DNA of 64,000 nt from assembly GCF_030767025.1 (NCBI RefSeq), contig NZ_JASITE010000014.1, positions 124,001 to 188,000 on the forward strand, in the 5' to 3' direction. The DNA comes from Nocardia sp. CC227C (GTDB taxonomy: Bacteria; Actinomycetota; Actinomycetes; Mycobacteriales; Mycobacteriaceae). Position numbers and translations under genes: made by a program. The notes below the pieces were generated by a model. The model was not told the origin of the DNA, made no database searches, and saw only the letters and a list, made by a program, of their open reading frames with translations. Below, one piece after another: positions 7,934-17,090 of the stretch. Each line of letters starts with the position of its first letter. Position 1 is the stretch's first letter.

Positions 7934-9721
7934 ATGGGGAGATCGCGGGCAGCGGGTGAGCCCGCGACCCCCCGCGCCCGCTTCCGCCGTAAACCGGTAG
8001 CGGAGCGCCCGACCGGATTCCGGTTCCCGATCCCGGGCCTGGGGTCCGCACCCGAACCGGACGTGACGTCACCGTCCACACCGCCCGTGACGAAGGGCTC
8101 CTCGCCGCACGGCGAACACGGCCCCGACGCCGGGCGGACCGCATCGCAGTACCCCTCGCCCGCCCGCCCGGACCGGCCGGAACCGCCGGGCCACCTCGGC
8201 CATCCGGCTCCGGTGACCGGAACGGCTCCTGAATCCAGCAGCGCCGCAACAGCTTTCGGCGCGGCCGGACTTCCGCGGGAGCCCGGGGTCCAAGACCGCT
8301 CCGATCCGTCTGCGACAGGCGCGCCCGCAAGCTCCTCGGGGCGGGCGTGGAACCCCTTGCCGGGCTTCGATATCGGCGTCGTGCACGAGCAGTGGGCGGC
8401 CACCACCGATCGGGCCGCGACGCGCGACCAGACCCGATCGCAGCCGCACGGCGGCCATCGGGACTCCGACACCTCGCGGCAGCGAGCCCGCGGAGACGGG
8501 CAGTCCGTCGATGACACACGGGATGCCCGATCCGGTGCCGACAGCGCGGGTGGCGCACGGCGGGACAGTGCCGAGCGTGGTGGTTCGCAACACGATGGTT
8601 CGCGCGGTGGTGTCGCGGATGCTGGTCCGCGTGACAGTACCGAGCTGCTCGGCCCGCGCGGCAATACGGATCACGATGGTCCGCGCGGTGCGGCCGATCG
8701 CGGCGATCCGCGTGATGGTGCCGGGCGCGATCGCTCGCGCGGTGCGGCCGGGCGCGGTGACTCGCATGGGGATCAGCGGGACGGCCGGGCCGGTGACGGG
8801 TTCGGTCCGGGCGCAGGCGCGCGTGGGGCGGCCGGTAGCCGCGAATCGACGGTGTTCGGGGTGCGTGAGGCTCGGGAACGGGCTACCGAGACCGTCCGGG
8901 AGCTATTGGCTCCGGCCGGGGTGGAGCCGGAGGAGTTGGCGCAGCGGCTGCCCGAGACGCTGCGCGGCATGGGGGAGCAGGCATTCGCCACGGTGCGGCG
9001 CTGGGCCGATCCGCGGGAGCGGGAGCTGCGCAAGCGGCGGCGGGTGCGGCGGCGCAGCCTGCGGTTGGGCACCGCGTCGGGGGTGACGACCATCGGCACC
9101 ATCGGCCTGGTACTGATCTCCGCGCCCGCTTGGGCCGTGGTGGTGGTCGGCGGCGGCGCCGTGGCGCTGGTGACCGGGGCGGCCGTGACCACCAAGCGGT
9201 ACTTGCAGATTCGCAACGACCCGCTGCCACCGGCAGCGTTCCAGCCCAAACGGCTGCCGCCGATGCGTTCGGCCGCGCGGGCGGCGATCGCACGGCTGGT
9301 GCGGGCCGAACGCGCCATGCACGGGCTCGGCAATCAGATCGCCCGCTCGGGACGACTGCCCACCGACGATCTCACCGACACCCTGGAGACCGCCGGTTCG
9401 GGGGCGTCCGCCCTGCATGCCCTGGCCGCCGACCTGGTCGCCATGGAACGTGCCGCGAGCGCCCTGTCCCACGCGAAGTCGCCGTTGGCCGAACACATTC
9501 GGATCGCCGCCGGACGCCTCGACGCCGGCGTCGCCGAATACGAGCGGATCGTGGCCGCGGCCGCCCAGGTGCTCGCCGTCCCCGAGAGCGCGGCTCTCGC
9601 CGACGACCTCGGCTGGGCCATGGTGGACCTGCGCGACGCCGCCGACCGCATGGACGGCTGGGCACAGGCCCTCACCGACCTCGCCGACGGCCGCTACCGC
9701 GCCACCCCACCCACGGCCTGA
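7934..9721 (+). CDS. PspM-like membrane protein with a long disordered N-terminus
   Basis: The 595-aa product has two parts. Residues about 1-310 are low-complexity Pro, then Arg/Gly/Asp-rich sequence built from degenerate GPRGxxDxDGPRG-like units. Residues about 315-595 match the mycobacterial PspM (Rv2743c) type: a helix (REARERATETVREL), a basic segment (RKRRRVRRRSLRLG), two adjacent transmembrane helices around TIGTIGLVLISAPAWAVVVVGGGAVAL, then a helical cytoplasmic domain. PspM partners PspA and ClgR in envelope stress. The start ATG 7934 has an AAAGG site 8 nt upstream. The long extension is unusual; see findings. Confidence 0.78.
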   Translation: MGRSRAAGEPATPRARFRRKPVAERPTGFRFPIPGLGSAPEPDVTSPSTPPVTKGSSPHGEHGPDAGRTASQYPSPARPDRPEPPGHLGHPAPVTGTAPESSSAATAFGAAGLPREPGVQDRSDPSATGAPASSSGRAWNPLPGFDIGVVHEQWAATTDRAATRDQTRSQPHGGHRDSDTSRQRARGDGQSVDDTRDARSGADSAGGARRDSAERGGSQHDGSRGGVADAGPRDSTELLGPRGNTDHDGPRGAADRGDPRDGAGRDRSRGAAGRGDSHGDQRDGRAGDGFGPGAGARGAAGSRESTVFGVREARERATETVRELLAPAGVEPEELAQRLPETLRGMGEQAFATVRRWADPRERELRKRRRVRRRSLRLGTASGVTTIGTIGLVLISAPAWAVVVVGGGAVALVTGAAVTTKRYLQIRNDPLPPAAFQPKRLPPMRSAARAAIARLVRAERAMHGLGNQIARSGRLPTDDLTDTLETAGSGASALHALAADLVAMERAASALSHAKSPLAEHIRIAAGRLDAGVAEYERIVAAAAQVLAVPESAALADDLGWAMVDLRDAADRMDGWAQALTDLADGRYRATPPTA

Positions 9722-9760
9722 CCGCCGATAGTCGCTACCGCGCCGACGCCACCGGCTCAG
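9690..9760 (+). repeat. degenerate duplication across the pspM-like gene end
   Basis: The last codons (around GCCGCTACCGCGCCACC, near 9690-9706) recur after the stop codon in altered form (AGTCGCTACCGCGCCGACG, near 9729-9747). The CGCTACCGCGCC core is identical in both copies. This resembles the cleaner stop-codon duplications at 18225, 18682 and 36707. Confidence 0.45.
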
Positions 9761-9880
9761 GGTGAACCCTGAACTTTCCCGGATATTGGTGCTGACCTGG
9801 TGTTTTTCACTCGCGGCCCTGCGAGTATGGAGGGTGTCGGATCGCGCGACCGCCGGTTCGGAAGACTTCGGGAGGTACCA

Positions 9881-10057
9881 ATGCTGTGGAAGATCATCGG
9901 CGTCGTCGCGGTGGTGTGGATCGCGCTCGCTATTATCGGCGCGCTGATCAAGGGCCTGTTTCCGATCCTCATGATCAGCCTCGTGGTGTTCGGGCTGTAC
10001 CTGCTGTACAAGGCGGTGTCGGGCTCGGACAACAAGTCGACGATCAGCAAGATGTAG
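9881..10057 (+). CDS. small membrane protein, last gene of the psp block
   Basis: A 58-aa protein, MLWKIIGVVAVVWIALAI and on, with two hydrophobic helices separated by a Lys-Gly-Leu-Phe-Pro turn and a short polar tail. A consensus GGGAGGT site 4 nt before ATG 9881 sets the start; an upstream in-frame ATG at 9800 has no such site. It occupies the place of the third psp gene in mycobacteria but I cannot claim homology. It is probably an inner-membrane accessory factor. Confidence 0.75.
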   Translation: MLWKIIGVVAVVWIALAIIGALIKGLFPILMISLVVFGLYLLYKAVSGSDNKSTISKM

Positions 10058-10074
10058 CCGCACCGGCACAGCCG

Positions 10075-10112
10075 ATCGGGCCGCCCGCGACCATTCGCGC
10101 GGGCGGCCCGAT
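10075..10112 (+). terminator. strong GC hairpin ending the psp block
   Basis: A 15-bp perfect stem (10075-10089 with 10098-10112) and an 8-nt loop lie 17 nt after the small membrane gene's stop. There is no T-run, as is common for actinobacterial terminators. Confidence 0.75.
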
Positions 10113-10245
10113 GCTGTGTCGGGCGCACGTCCGCCCCGCTCCGACGCCCCCGGGCCTCGCTGCGGCCGCCCGGATCACCGGTGCGCGATCCGGCGTCGTG
10201 CGTCCCGGGGGGAACAGTCCACTCGATCCAACCGTTGACCGCGCT

Positions 10246-11190
10246 ATGGCTATCGCGATTGTCGCCACCGCCTACGGTGGCCCGGAGGTCCTGACCCCCA
10301 TCGAGATCGACGTACCCGCTCCCGGTCCGGGTGAGGTGACCATCGAGGTGCGGGCGGCCGGGGTGAACCCCTTCGACTACAAGCGCTACTCCGGAGCTTT
10401 CGGCACCGACCCGAAGGCCCTGCCGCTGCGGCTGGGCGGCGAGGTGTCCGGTGTGGTGACGGCCGTGGGACCCGACGCCACCGGCCCGGCCGGGCCGATA
10501 CAGGTCGGTGACGAGGTGCTGGCCCGGGTGGACGGCGGCTACGCCACCGTCGTCACCGCGCGGGCCGAGCGCGTGGTTCCCAAACCGAAGGCGGTGAGCT
10601 GGGAAGTCGCGGGCGGAATCCAGACCGTCGGCGGAACCGCCGTCCATACCTTGGCGGCCACCGACGTGCGCGCCGGCGACACGGTGCTCGTGCACGGTGC
10701 CGCGGGCAGTGTCGGCGCGACCGCCGCGCAGCTGGCCGTGGCTCGCGGTGCGCGGGTGATCGGCACCGCGGCCCCCGCCCGCCACGAACGCCTGCGCGGC
10801 TACAGGGTCGAACCGGTCGCCTACGGGCCGGGTCTCGCCGATCGCGTGCGCGCCCTCGCCCCCGGTGGGGCGGACGCCGCCATCGACACCGTCGGCACCG
10901 ACGAGGCCGTCGACGTCTCCTTGGAGTTGGTCGCCGACCGTGCGCGCATCGCCACCATCGCGGCCTTCGACCGAATCGCCGAGACCGGTATCAAGGCGCT
11001 GGGCGGCGGTCCGGGTGCGGACCCGGGCACCGAGATCCGGGCGGGGGCGTGGCGGGAACTGCTCGGTCTGCTCGACACGGACGAACTGGAACTCGTCATC
11101 GCCGCGACCTATCCGCTCACCGACGTCGCCGCCGCGCACGAGTTCGTCATCGCGGGTCATGCGGGAGGGAAGGTCGTGCTGCTGCCCTGA
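10246..11190 (+). CDS. NADP-dependent quinone oxidoreductase-like enzyme (MDR family)
   Basis: A 314-aa zinc-independent medium-chain dehydrogenase/reductase. The N-terminal GroES-like domain contains AAGVNPFDYKRYSG, and the Rossmann nucleotide loop is VHGAAGSVGATAAQLA. The zinc-binding cysteines of true alcohol dehydrogenases are absent. Such enzymes reduce quinones or enones with NADPH; the natural substrate is unknown. The ATG at 10246 is the first conserved start, with no strong ribosome site. The gene stands alone between a terminator and the sugar transporter. Confidence 0.88.
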   Translation: MAIAIVATAYGGPEVLTPIEIDVPAPGPGEVTIEVRAAGVNPFDYKRYSGAFGTDPKALPLRLGGEVSGVVTAVGPDATGPAGPIQVGDEVLARVDGGYATVVTARAERVVPKPKAVSWEVAGGIQTVGGTAVHTLAATDVRAGDTVLVHGAAGSVGATAAQLAVARGARVIGTAAPARHERLRGYRVEPVAYGPGLADRVRALAPGGADAAIDTVGTDEAVDVSLELVADRARIATIAAFDRIAETGIKALGGGPGADPGTEIRAGAWRELLGLLDTDELELVIAATYPLTDVAAAHEFVIAGHAGGKVVLLP

Positions 11191-11228
11191 TTCGGGCAAT
11201 TCGCCTTCGGAGGCGACCGCCGTCGCAT

Positions 11229-11247
11229 ATGTTGTTGCCCACAACAT
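11229..11247. promoter_or_regulatory. ATGTTGT-N5-ACAACAT operator upstream of the sugar transporter
   Basis: A perfect 7-bp inverted repeat with a 5-nt spacer lies 51 nt before the substrate-binding-protein start, in an AT-rich island. Position and form fit a dimeric sugar repressor. The ROK regulator at 14688, at the end of the same gene set, is the natural candidate. A possible -10 (CATTTA) overlaps its right end. Confidence 0.6.
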
Positions 11248-11297
11248 TTAGTCGGTGCGCGGTCGCCTATCGTGACCGCCGCTCGAAAGGTCACCCG

Positions 11298-12455
11298 ATG
11301 AGGACGAAAACCCCGCTCCCGCCCCGAAACTCCCGGCGCACCCGCCGTCGTCGGGCGTATACGCTGTGCGCCCTGGCCATGTCCGGGCTCATGGCACTCA
11401 CCGCCTGCGGCTCCAATACGGCCCGCGACGAAGACCCCGACACCGCGGCGGGTGGCGGCAGCGGCACCGTCGGGGTGATCCTTCCGGAGACCGCAACCTC
11501 CGCCCGCTGGGAGTCCTTCGACAAGCCCATGCTCGAACAGGCCCTGCGTGCCGAGGGGTTCGACGCCGACGTGCAGAACGCCCAGGGCGACGTGCAGAAG
11601 TTCAGCGCCCTGGCCGACGGCATGATCGCCCAGGGCGTGAAGGTGCTCGTCATCGCCGCCATCAACAGCGAGGTGGGCAGCACCGTCGCCGCCAAGGCGC
11701 AGCGCGCGGGCATCCCCACCATCGACTACGACCGGCTCAGCCTCGGCGGATCCTCCGACTACTACGTGTCCTTCGACAATGTGCGCGTCGGCGAACTCCA
11801 GGGCCAGGCCATGGCCGACGCCCTGAAGGACAAGCCGGGCGCGGAGGTCATCGAGATCGAGGGAGCTCCGACCGACAACAACGCGACCCTCTTCCACCAG
11901 GGCCAGACCAATGTCCTGCAGCCGCTCTACGATTCGGGCGCGCTGAAACTGGTGCACAGCCAGCCCATCGACGGCTGGGACAACCAGAAGGGCGGCACCG
12001 TCTTCGAACAGCTGCTCACCGGCAACGGCGGCAAGGTCGACGGCGTGGTCGCCGCCAACGACGGCCTGGCGGGCGCCGTGATCACCGTGCTCAAGAAGAA
12101 CGGCCTCAACGGGCAGGTTCCGGTCACCGGCCAGGACGCCACCGTGGAGGGCCTCAAGGCGGTGCTGCGCGGCGACCAGTACATGACGGTGTTCAAGCCG
12201 ATCCAGGCCGAGGCCGAGGCCGCCGCCAAACTGGCCGCCGCCCTGGCCAAGGGCGACACGGCGGCCGCGGATGCGTTGGCCCAGGACGTGAGTCAGGACC
12301 CCAAGGGCGATCGTGAGGTGAAATCCGTGCTGCTGGAACCGCAGACGATCCTGAAGGATCAGGTGAAGACGGTCATCGACACCGGCTACGTGTCGGCCGC
12401 CGACGTCTGCTCCGGTGACCTCAGCGCCACCTGCGCCGAACTCGGCATCGGCTGA
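11298..12455 (+). CDS. sugar ABC transporter substrate-binding lipoprotein (xylose/XylF type)
   Basis: A 385-aa exported lipoprotein. A basic N-terminus and hydrophobic stretch lead to the lipobox ALTACGS with Cys near residue 37, then a periplasmic-binding-protein type I fold (GTVGVILPETATSARWESFD; AQGVKVLVIAAINSE; GVVAANDGLAGAVI). These features match the XylF/ChvE cluster of aldopentose-binding proteins. A GAAAGG site precedes ATG 11298. It is the first gene of a transporter with the ATPase 6 nt downstream, and is probably repressed through the operator at 11229. The sugar could be xylose or a related monosaccharide. Confidence 0.88.
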   Translation: MRTKTPLPPRNSRRTRRRRAYTLCALAMSGLMALTACGSNTARDEDPDTAAGGGSGTVGVILPETATSARWESFDKPMLEQALRAEGFDADVQNAQGDVQKFSALADGMIAQGVKVLVIAAINSEVGSTVAAKAQRAGIPTIDYDRLSLGGSSDYYVSFDNVRVGELQGQAMADALKDKPGAEVIEIEGAPTDNNATLFHQGQTNVLQPLYDSGALKLVHSQPIDGWDNQKGGTVFEQLLTGNGGKVDGVVAANDGLAGAVITVLKKNGLNGQVPVTGQDATVEGLKAVLRGDQYMTVFKPIQAEAEAAAKLAAALAKGDTAAADALAQDVSQDPKGDREVKSVLLEPQTILKDQVKTVIDTGYVSAADVCSGDLSATCAELGIG

Positions 12456-12461
12456 TCCGCC

Positions 12462-13235
12462 ATGACCGAGCCATTGCTCGACATCACCGGGCTGAACAAG
12501 AGTTTCGGCCCGGTGCGGGTACTGCACGAGGTGGACTTCACCGTCCCGGCCGGATCGGTCACCGCCCTGGTGGGCGACAATGGCGCGGGCAAGTCCACGC
12601 TGGTGAAATGTATTGCCGGCATCCACCCGGCCGACTCCGGCGCGGTGCGCTTCCGCGGCGAGAACGTGCGCATCCACGGACCGAAAGACGCTGCGGCCCT
12701 GGGGATCGAGGTCGTCTACCAGGATCTGGCGCTGGCCGACAATCTCGATATCGTCGCGAACATGTTCCTCGGCCGCGAGCGCGGCCGACCCTGGTTCCTC
12801 GACGAGGCGAGTATGGAGGAGGCGGCGCGGCGCACCCTCGCCTCCCTGGGCGTGCGCACCGTGAAATCGGTCCGCACCCCGGTCTCGGCGCTGTCCGGCG
12901 GGCAGCGGCAGACGGTCGCCATCGCCAAAGCCGTGCTGTGGAACAGCAATCTGGTGCTGCTGGACGAGCCCACCGCCGCGCTCGGCGTTGCCCAGACCCG
13001 CCAGGTGCTCGACCTGGTGCGCAGGCTCGCCGAACAGGGGCTCGGAGTGGTGCTGATCAGCCACAATCTCGCGGACGTGTTCGAGGTGGCCGACCGCGTC
13101 GCCGTGCTCTACCTGGGCCGGATGGCGGCGCAGGTGCGGGCGGCCGACGTCACGCACGCCCAGGTGGTGGAACTGATCACCGCGGGCCGGTCCGGTGAAC
13201 TCGGGCTGGCTCGACCGGAGGCGGTGGCGCTGTGA
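12462..13235 (+). CDS. sugar ABC transporter ATP-binding protein
   Basis: A 257-aa single-cassette ATPase: Walker A GDNGAGKST, Q-loop VVYQDLAL, signature LSGGQRQ, Walker B LVLLDEPT and the H-loop in LISHNL. Unlike XylG/RbsA, which carry two fused cassettes, only one is present, so a homodimer is expected. It begins 6 nt after the binding-protein stop, and its TGA overlaps the permease GTG (GTGA). Confidence 0.92.
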   Translation: MTEPLLDITGLNKSFGPVRVLHEVDFTVPAGSVTALVGDNGAGKSTLVKCIAGIHPADSGAVRFRGENVRIHGPKDAAALGIEVVYQDLALADNLDIVANMFLGRERGRPWFLDEASMEEAARRTLASLGVRTVKSVRTPVSALSGGQRQTVAIAKAVLWNSNLVLLDEPTAALGVAQTRQVLDLVRRLAEQGLGVVLISHNLADVFEVADRVAVLYLGRMAAQVRAADVTHAQVVELITAGRSGELGLARPEAVAL

Positions 13236-14662
13236 AGACTTCCGAACCCGCGGCCACACCGGCCGCCGACTCCATCGCGGTCGCCGATTTCGGGATCGAC
13301 ACCACCACCATGTCCACCCGGGACGCGCTGCGCGACTATCTGATTCGCGTACGGTCCGGCGATATCGGCTCCCTGCCGGCGGTATTGGGGCTCATCGCGC
13401 TGGTGGTGCTGTTCTCGGTGCTGTCGGACGTCTTCCTCTCGCTCAACAACATCGCCAATCTGCTGGCCCAGGGCGCGGGGCAGACCATCATCGCCATCGG
13501 CATCGTGTACGTGCTGCTGATCGGTGAGATCGACCTGTCCGCGGGCACCGCCTCCGGAGTGGCGGGCGCGGTGTTGGCCATGCACTACGTGGAGAACGGG
13601 AATCTGCTCTCCGGCATGGGATCCACGGTCTTCATCGTCTTCGTGGCCATGCTGGTGCTGGCCGCCGCGCTGGCGGCGTTCCTGCGCATCTGGCCCGGCG
13701 TGTTCATGTCGCTGCTCGGCGTCGCCATCGCCGTCGTCGGCTTCGAGGCGAACCCGTGGGTGGAGATGCTGCTGGCGGTGTGCGTGGGCACCGCCATCGG
13801 TTGCATCACCGGCTTCCTGATCGCCAAGATCGGCATGCCCTCCTTCGTGGTGACGCTCGCGCTGTTCCTCGCCTGGCAGGGGGTGATCCTGCAGCTCATC
13901 GGTGAGGGCGGTGTCCTGGGTATCAGCTCCTCGCACGTGCTGGACCAGGTCGCCAACGGCAATCTGTCCACGGTCGGCAGCTGGGCGCTGTTCGTCATCG
14001 CGGCCGGGGGCTACGCGGCGGTCACGCTGGGCGGCCATCTGCGGCGGCGCAAGCGGGGACTGGTGACCCGGCCGACCCCGCTGGTGGTCACTAAGGTGGT
14101 GGCGCTCACCGGATTCGCGGCCGTGGTGACCGCGCTGCTCACCGTGAACCGCTCGCCGAGCGATCTCATCGAGATCTCCGGCGTGCCGTACGTGGTGCCG
14201 ATCGTGCTGGCGCTGCTGGTGGTCGGCACCTATGTGCTCAACCGCACCACCTACGGCCGCCACATCTACGCGGTGGGCGGCAACCGGGAGGCGGCCCGGC
14301 GCGCCGGTATCGACGTAACCCGGTTGCGGGCCAGCGTTTTCGTCATCAGCTCGTCGTGCGCGGCGGTCGGGGCCATCGTCTACTCGTCCAAGGTCGGCTC
14401 GGTCGACCCGCAGGCGGGCGGGCTCAATACGCTGCTGTTCGCGGTGGGCGCGGCCGTGATCGGCGGCACCTCGCTGTTCGGCGGCAAGGGCCGGGTGGCC
14501 GACGCCGTCATCGGCGGCGCGGTGCTCGCGGTGGTCGCGAACGGTCTGGGCCTGCTGCGCCAGCCCGCCGCGGTGGTCTCCATCGTGACCGGACTGGTGC
14601 TGCTGCTGGCCGCCACCGTCGACGCCCTGTCCCGCCGTCGCAGCGCCGCGTCGGGACGGTGA
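13232..14662 (+). CDS. sugar ABC transporter permease (XylH type)
   Basis: A 476-aa polytopic membrane protein of the BPD_transp_2 family, with about 10-12 hydrophobic helices. The conserved cytoplasmic loop YAVGGNREAARRAGIDV engages the ATPase, and GEIDLSAGTASGVAGAV is the usual family segment. Long XylH-like permeases of this size are typical for pentose systems. The GTG start overlaps the ATPase stop by 4 nt. Confidence 0.92.
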   Translation: MKTSEPAATPAADSIAVADFGIDTTTMSTRDALRDYLIRVRSGDIGSLPAVLGLIALVVLFSVLSDVFLSLNNIANLLAQGAGQTIIAIGIVYVLLIGEIDLSAGTASGVAGAVLAMHYVENGNLLSGMGSTVFIVFVAMLVLAAALAAFLRIWPGVFMSLLGVAIAVVGFEANPWVEMLLAVCVGTAIGCITGFLIAKIGMPSFVVTLALFLAWQGVILQLIGEGGVLGISSSHVLDQVANGNLSTVGSWALFVIAAGGYAAVTLGGHLRRRKRGLVTRPTPLVVTKVVALTGFAAVVTALLTVNRSPSDLIEISGVPYVVPIVLALLVVGTYVLNRTTYGRHIYAVGGNREAARRAGIDVTRLRASVFVISSSCAAVGAIVYSSKVGSVDPQAGGLNTLLFAVGAAVIGGTSLFGGKGRVADAVIGGAVLAVVANGLGLLRQPAAVVSIVTGLVLLLAATVDALSRRRSAASGR

Positions 14663-14687
14663 GCGCCGCAATGGTATTCCTGATGCC

Positions 14688-15860
14688 ATGACCGTCGCCC
14701 GCCCGGACGAGGTGCGCCGATTCAACCGGTCCAGTCTGCTGCGACTGCTGCACACCGGCGGACCGGCGACCCGGGCGGCCCTGGCCACCGGCCTCGGACT
14801 CAACCGGTCCACCATCAAAATGCTGGTGGACGGGTTGGCCGAGGCCGGGATCGTGGCGGAGCGGGTCCCGCGCCAGACGCCCTCGGGCGCGGGGCGCGGG
14901 GCCGGACGGCCGTCACTGCTGGTGCTGCCGCAGCCTCAGGCCGCGGTGGTGCTGGCGGTGGACGTACAGGTCGAACGCACCGCCATCGCGCTGGTGGGAT
15001 TCGGCGGGCAGATCCTCGGGCGCAACAGCTGGAATCTGCACGGGCGGCAGCGCGATCCGATCGAAGTGGTCACCCATATCGCCGAATCCGCCGCCCTGCT
15101 GGCGACCGATCTCGGCGTGCACCCGGTGGCGGTCGGCATCTCGGTGCCCGGGGTGGTGCGCCGCACCGACGGCTACGTGCACGCGGCGGCCAACCTGCGG
15201 TGGTCGGACGTGGCGCTGGGGGAGCGCATGTCGGCGGTGCTGGGGCTTCCGGTGGCGGTCGGCAACGACGCCGAATTCGGCGCACTCGCCGAACATGTGC
15301 GCGGCGCGGGCCGGGGCACGGCCGACGCGGTCTTCGTCTCCGCCGATGTGGGCGTGGGCGGCGGACTCATCGCACAGGGCGGCATTCTGCGCGGCGCGGC
15401 CGGATACCTCGGCGAGATCGGCCATATGGCCGTACGCCCCGACGGGCGGGCCTGCCACTGCGGCAATGTGGGCTGCTGGGAGAGCGAGGTCGGCCAGGCC
15501 GCGCTGGGCCGGGCGCTCGGCCTGCCCGAACACGGTCCGCGCGGCGGCATCGTCGCCGAATTGCGCGCCCTGGAAAAGGATTCGGACCCGGTGGCGCGGC
15601 TGGGGGAGTACCCGGACTGGCTGGTGCTCGGACTGGTGAACGTGGTGAATGTCCTCGGTCCGGAACTGGTGGTGCTCGGCGACCTGTTCACCGCATTGCC
15701 CGACCAGGTGATCGCGCGGGTACGCGACCGGGTGCGCGAGCGCAGCATCGTCAGCCGGGCGCTGGGCGGAGTGCGCATCGAGAAGTCCACGCTGGGAGCG
15801 GATTTGAAGCTGCTGGGGGCGGCGGAGGCGGCCTTCGAGGGAGTGCTCGGCGCGCTGTGA
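14688..15860 (+). CDS. ROK-family transcriptional regulator
   Basis: A 390-aa protein with an N-terminal winged HTH (residues 10-60, TRAALATGLGLNRSTIKMLVDGL) and a C-terminal sugar-kinase-like ROK domain. It contains the ROK zinc motif in GRACHCGNVGCWES and the glycine-rich VGVGGGLI. Such NagC/XylR-type proteins repress sugar genes and release on binding the sugar. It follows the permease by 25 nt and probably acts at 11229. A TATTCC box lies 7 nt before ATG 14688, so a leaderless transcript of its own is possible. Confidence 0.92.
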   Translation: MTVARPDEVRRFNRSSLLRLLHTGGPATRAALATGLGLNRSTIKMLVDGLAEAGIVAERVPRQTPSGAGRGAGRPSLLVLPQPQAAVVLAVDVQVERTAIALVGFGGQILGRNSWNLHGRQRDPIEVVTHIAESAALLATDLGVHPVAVGISVPGVVRRTDGYVHAAANLRWSDVALGERMSAVLGLPVAVGNDAEFGALAEHVRGAGRGTADAVFVSADVGVGGGLIAQGGILRGAAGYLGEIGHMAVRPDGRACHCGNVGCWESEVGQAALGRALGLPEHGPRGGIVAELRALEKDSDPVARLGEYPDWLVLGLVNVVNVLGPELVVLGDLFTALPDQVIARVRDRVRERSIVSRALGGVRIEKSTLGADLKLLGAAEAAFEGVLGAL

Positions 15861-15964
15861 CGGCGGTATCGGGGCGAGCGCGGCGGTGCGTACGCGTAGC
15901 GCGGTGGTGCGTGGGCCGAGTGCGCGCGTCGATGGGTGGGATCGGGCGGGTGTTGAATGGTGTC

Positions 15965-16675
15965 ATGGAGCAGCTACCAGAGGACTGGCAGCGCGGCGTG
16001 GTCATCGTCGCGCATCCCGATGACATCGAGTACGGTGCGGCCGCCGCCGTGGCGCGCTGGACACGGCAGGGCAAGGATATTCGCTATCTGCTCGTGACCA
16101 GCGGTGAGGCCGGAATCGCGGGGCTGCCGCCCGCGGAGTCCGGACCGCTGCGCGAGGCGGAGGAGATCGCCGCCGCCAAGGCCGTCGGGGTCACGGAGGT
16201 GGAGTTCCTCGGGTATCCGGACGGGCGGGTCGAGGAATCGCTCGCATTGCGCCGGGACGTGGCCGCCGCCATCCGCCGCCATCGCCCGGAGATGGTGATC
16301 CTGTTCAACTTCGGCGATACCTGGGGTCCCGGATATGCCAACAGCGCCGATCACCGGGCGGTGGGCCGAGCCGGTCTGGACGCCGTCTCCGATGCGGGCA
16401 ACGAGTGGATCTTCCCGGAACTGTCGGGGCTGCCCATCTGGTCGCCGCGCTGGGCGGCGGTCGCCGGGCCGAAAGCCACCCATGCCGTGGATGTGACGGA
16501 TACCGTCGAGGCCGCCGTGGAATCCCTTGTCGCCCATGGCCGTTACCTCGCCGCACTGAGTTCGGATCCGGTGCTGGAGCAGGCGCGCGCCATCGTCGAC
16601 ATGTCCACCGCGCCGATCGAGGGTTTCCCGGCCGCCCGCGCGACGGGGTTCGAACTCTATTACTTCGGCGGCTGA
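15965..16675 (+). CDS. PIG-L-family zinc deacetylase
   Basis: A 236-aa enzyme with the zinc-binding AHPDD motif (residues 17-21, followed by IEYGAA) and the third ligand His in NSADHRAVGRAG. The family removes N-acetyl groups from GlcNAc-type substrates; mycothiol-pathway MshB and Mca belong here. The length and the YPDGRVEES segment fit the general LmbE group rather than MshB itself. Start ATG 15965 is the first methionine of the conserved region. Substrate unknown. Confidence 0.88.
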   Translation: MEQLPEDWQRGVVIVAHPDDIEYGAAAAVARWTRQGKDIRYLLVTSGEAGIAGLPPAESGPLREAEEIAAAKAVGVTEVEFLGYPDGRVEESLALRRDVAAAIRRHRPEMVILFNFGDTWGPGYANSADHRAVGRAGLDAVSDAGNEWIFPELSGLPIWSPRWAAVAGPKATHAVDVTDTVEAAVESLVAHGRYLAALSSDPVLEQARAIVDMSTAPIEGFPAARATGFELYYFGG

Positions 16676-17090
16676 GCGGACGCCTGCGGCGACCGGACGA
16701 GGTGTGGCGGTCGGGCCGAGGTGTTCGGCGACTGGGCCGAGATGTTCGGCGGCGGACCGAGGGTAGCTCGGCCGCGCGAGGTAAGAAGAGGATTCGCGGC
16801 GGTGCGGCCGGGCCTGGGAGTTCGGGGGTGGCGACGCTGTAGGCGGTGCGGCCGGGATCGCCTACCGGTCGCACCGAGCGCAATGACCGGTGCGGAGCGT
16901 TCTCGCCTCGTCTTCGTCAACGACCTTCGGGAAGGCCGCGGTCGACCGCGGGGTCGCAGGCGGCGACAGAAAATGATACCGACACTGAAATATGCGCATC
17001 TGAACATGAGATCTGAGAGTGTTGTCCGCTGATCGGCCCTGCGCAACGGTGTGTGCTGAGTTCCACCGGCGCATGTGGCACGCTGGGCGC
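16676..17090. other. 415-nt intergenic region with degenerate repeats and an AT-rich patch
   Basis: The first part repeats the deacetylase gene end in diverged form: TACTTCGGCGGCTGAGCGG at the gene end, then GTGTTCGGCGACTGGGCCG and ATGTTCGGCGGCGGACCG near 16720-16760. The region around 16970-17020 is strikingly AT-rich for this genome and probably holds the promoter of the downstream glycosyltransferase. I see no convincing gene in it. Confidence 0.45.

Noticed and set aside
11157..13259. 700-aa open frame on the minus strand
   Set aside because: It is antisense to the sugar-binding protein and ATPase genes, and its translation has no domain.
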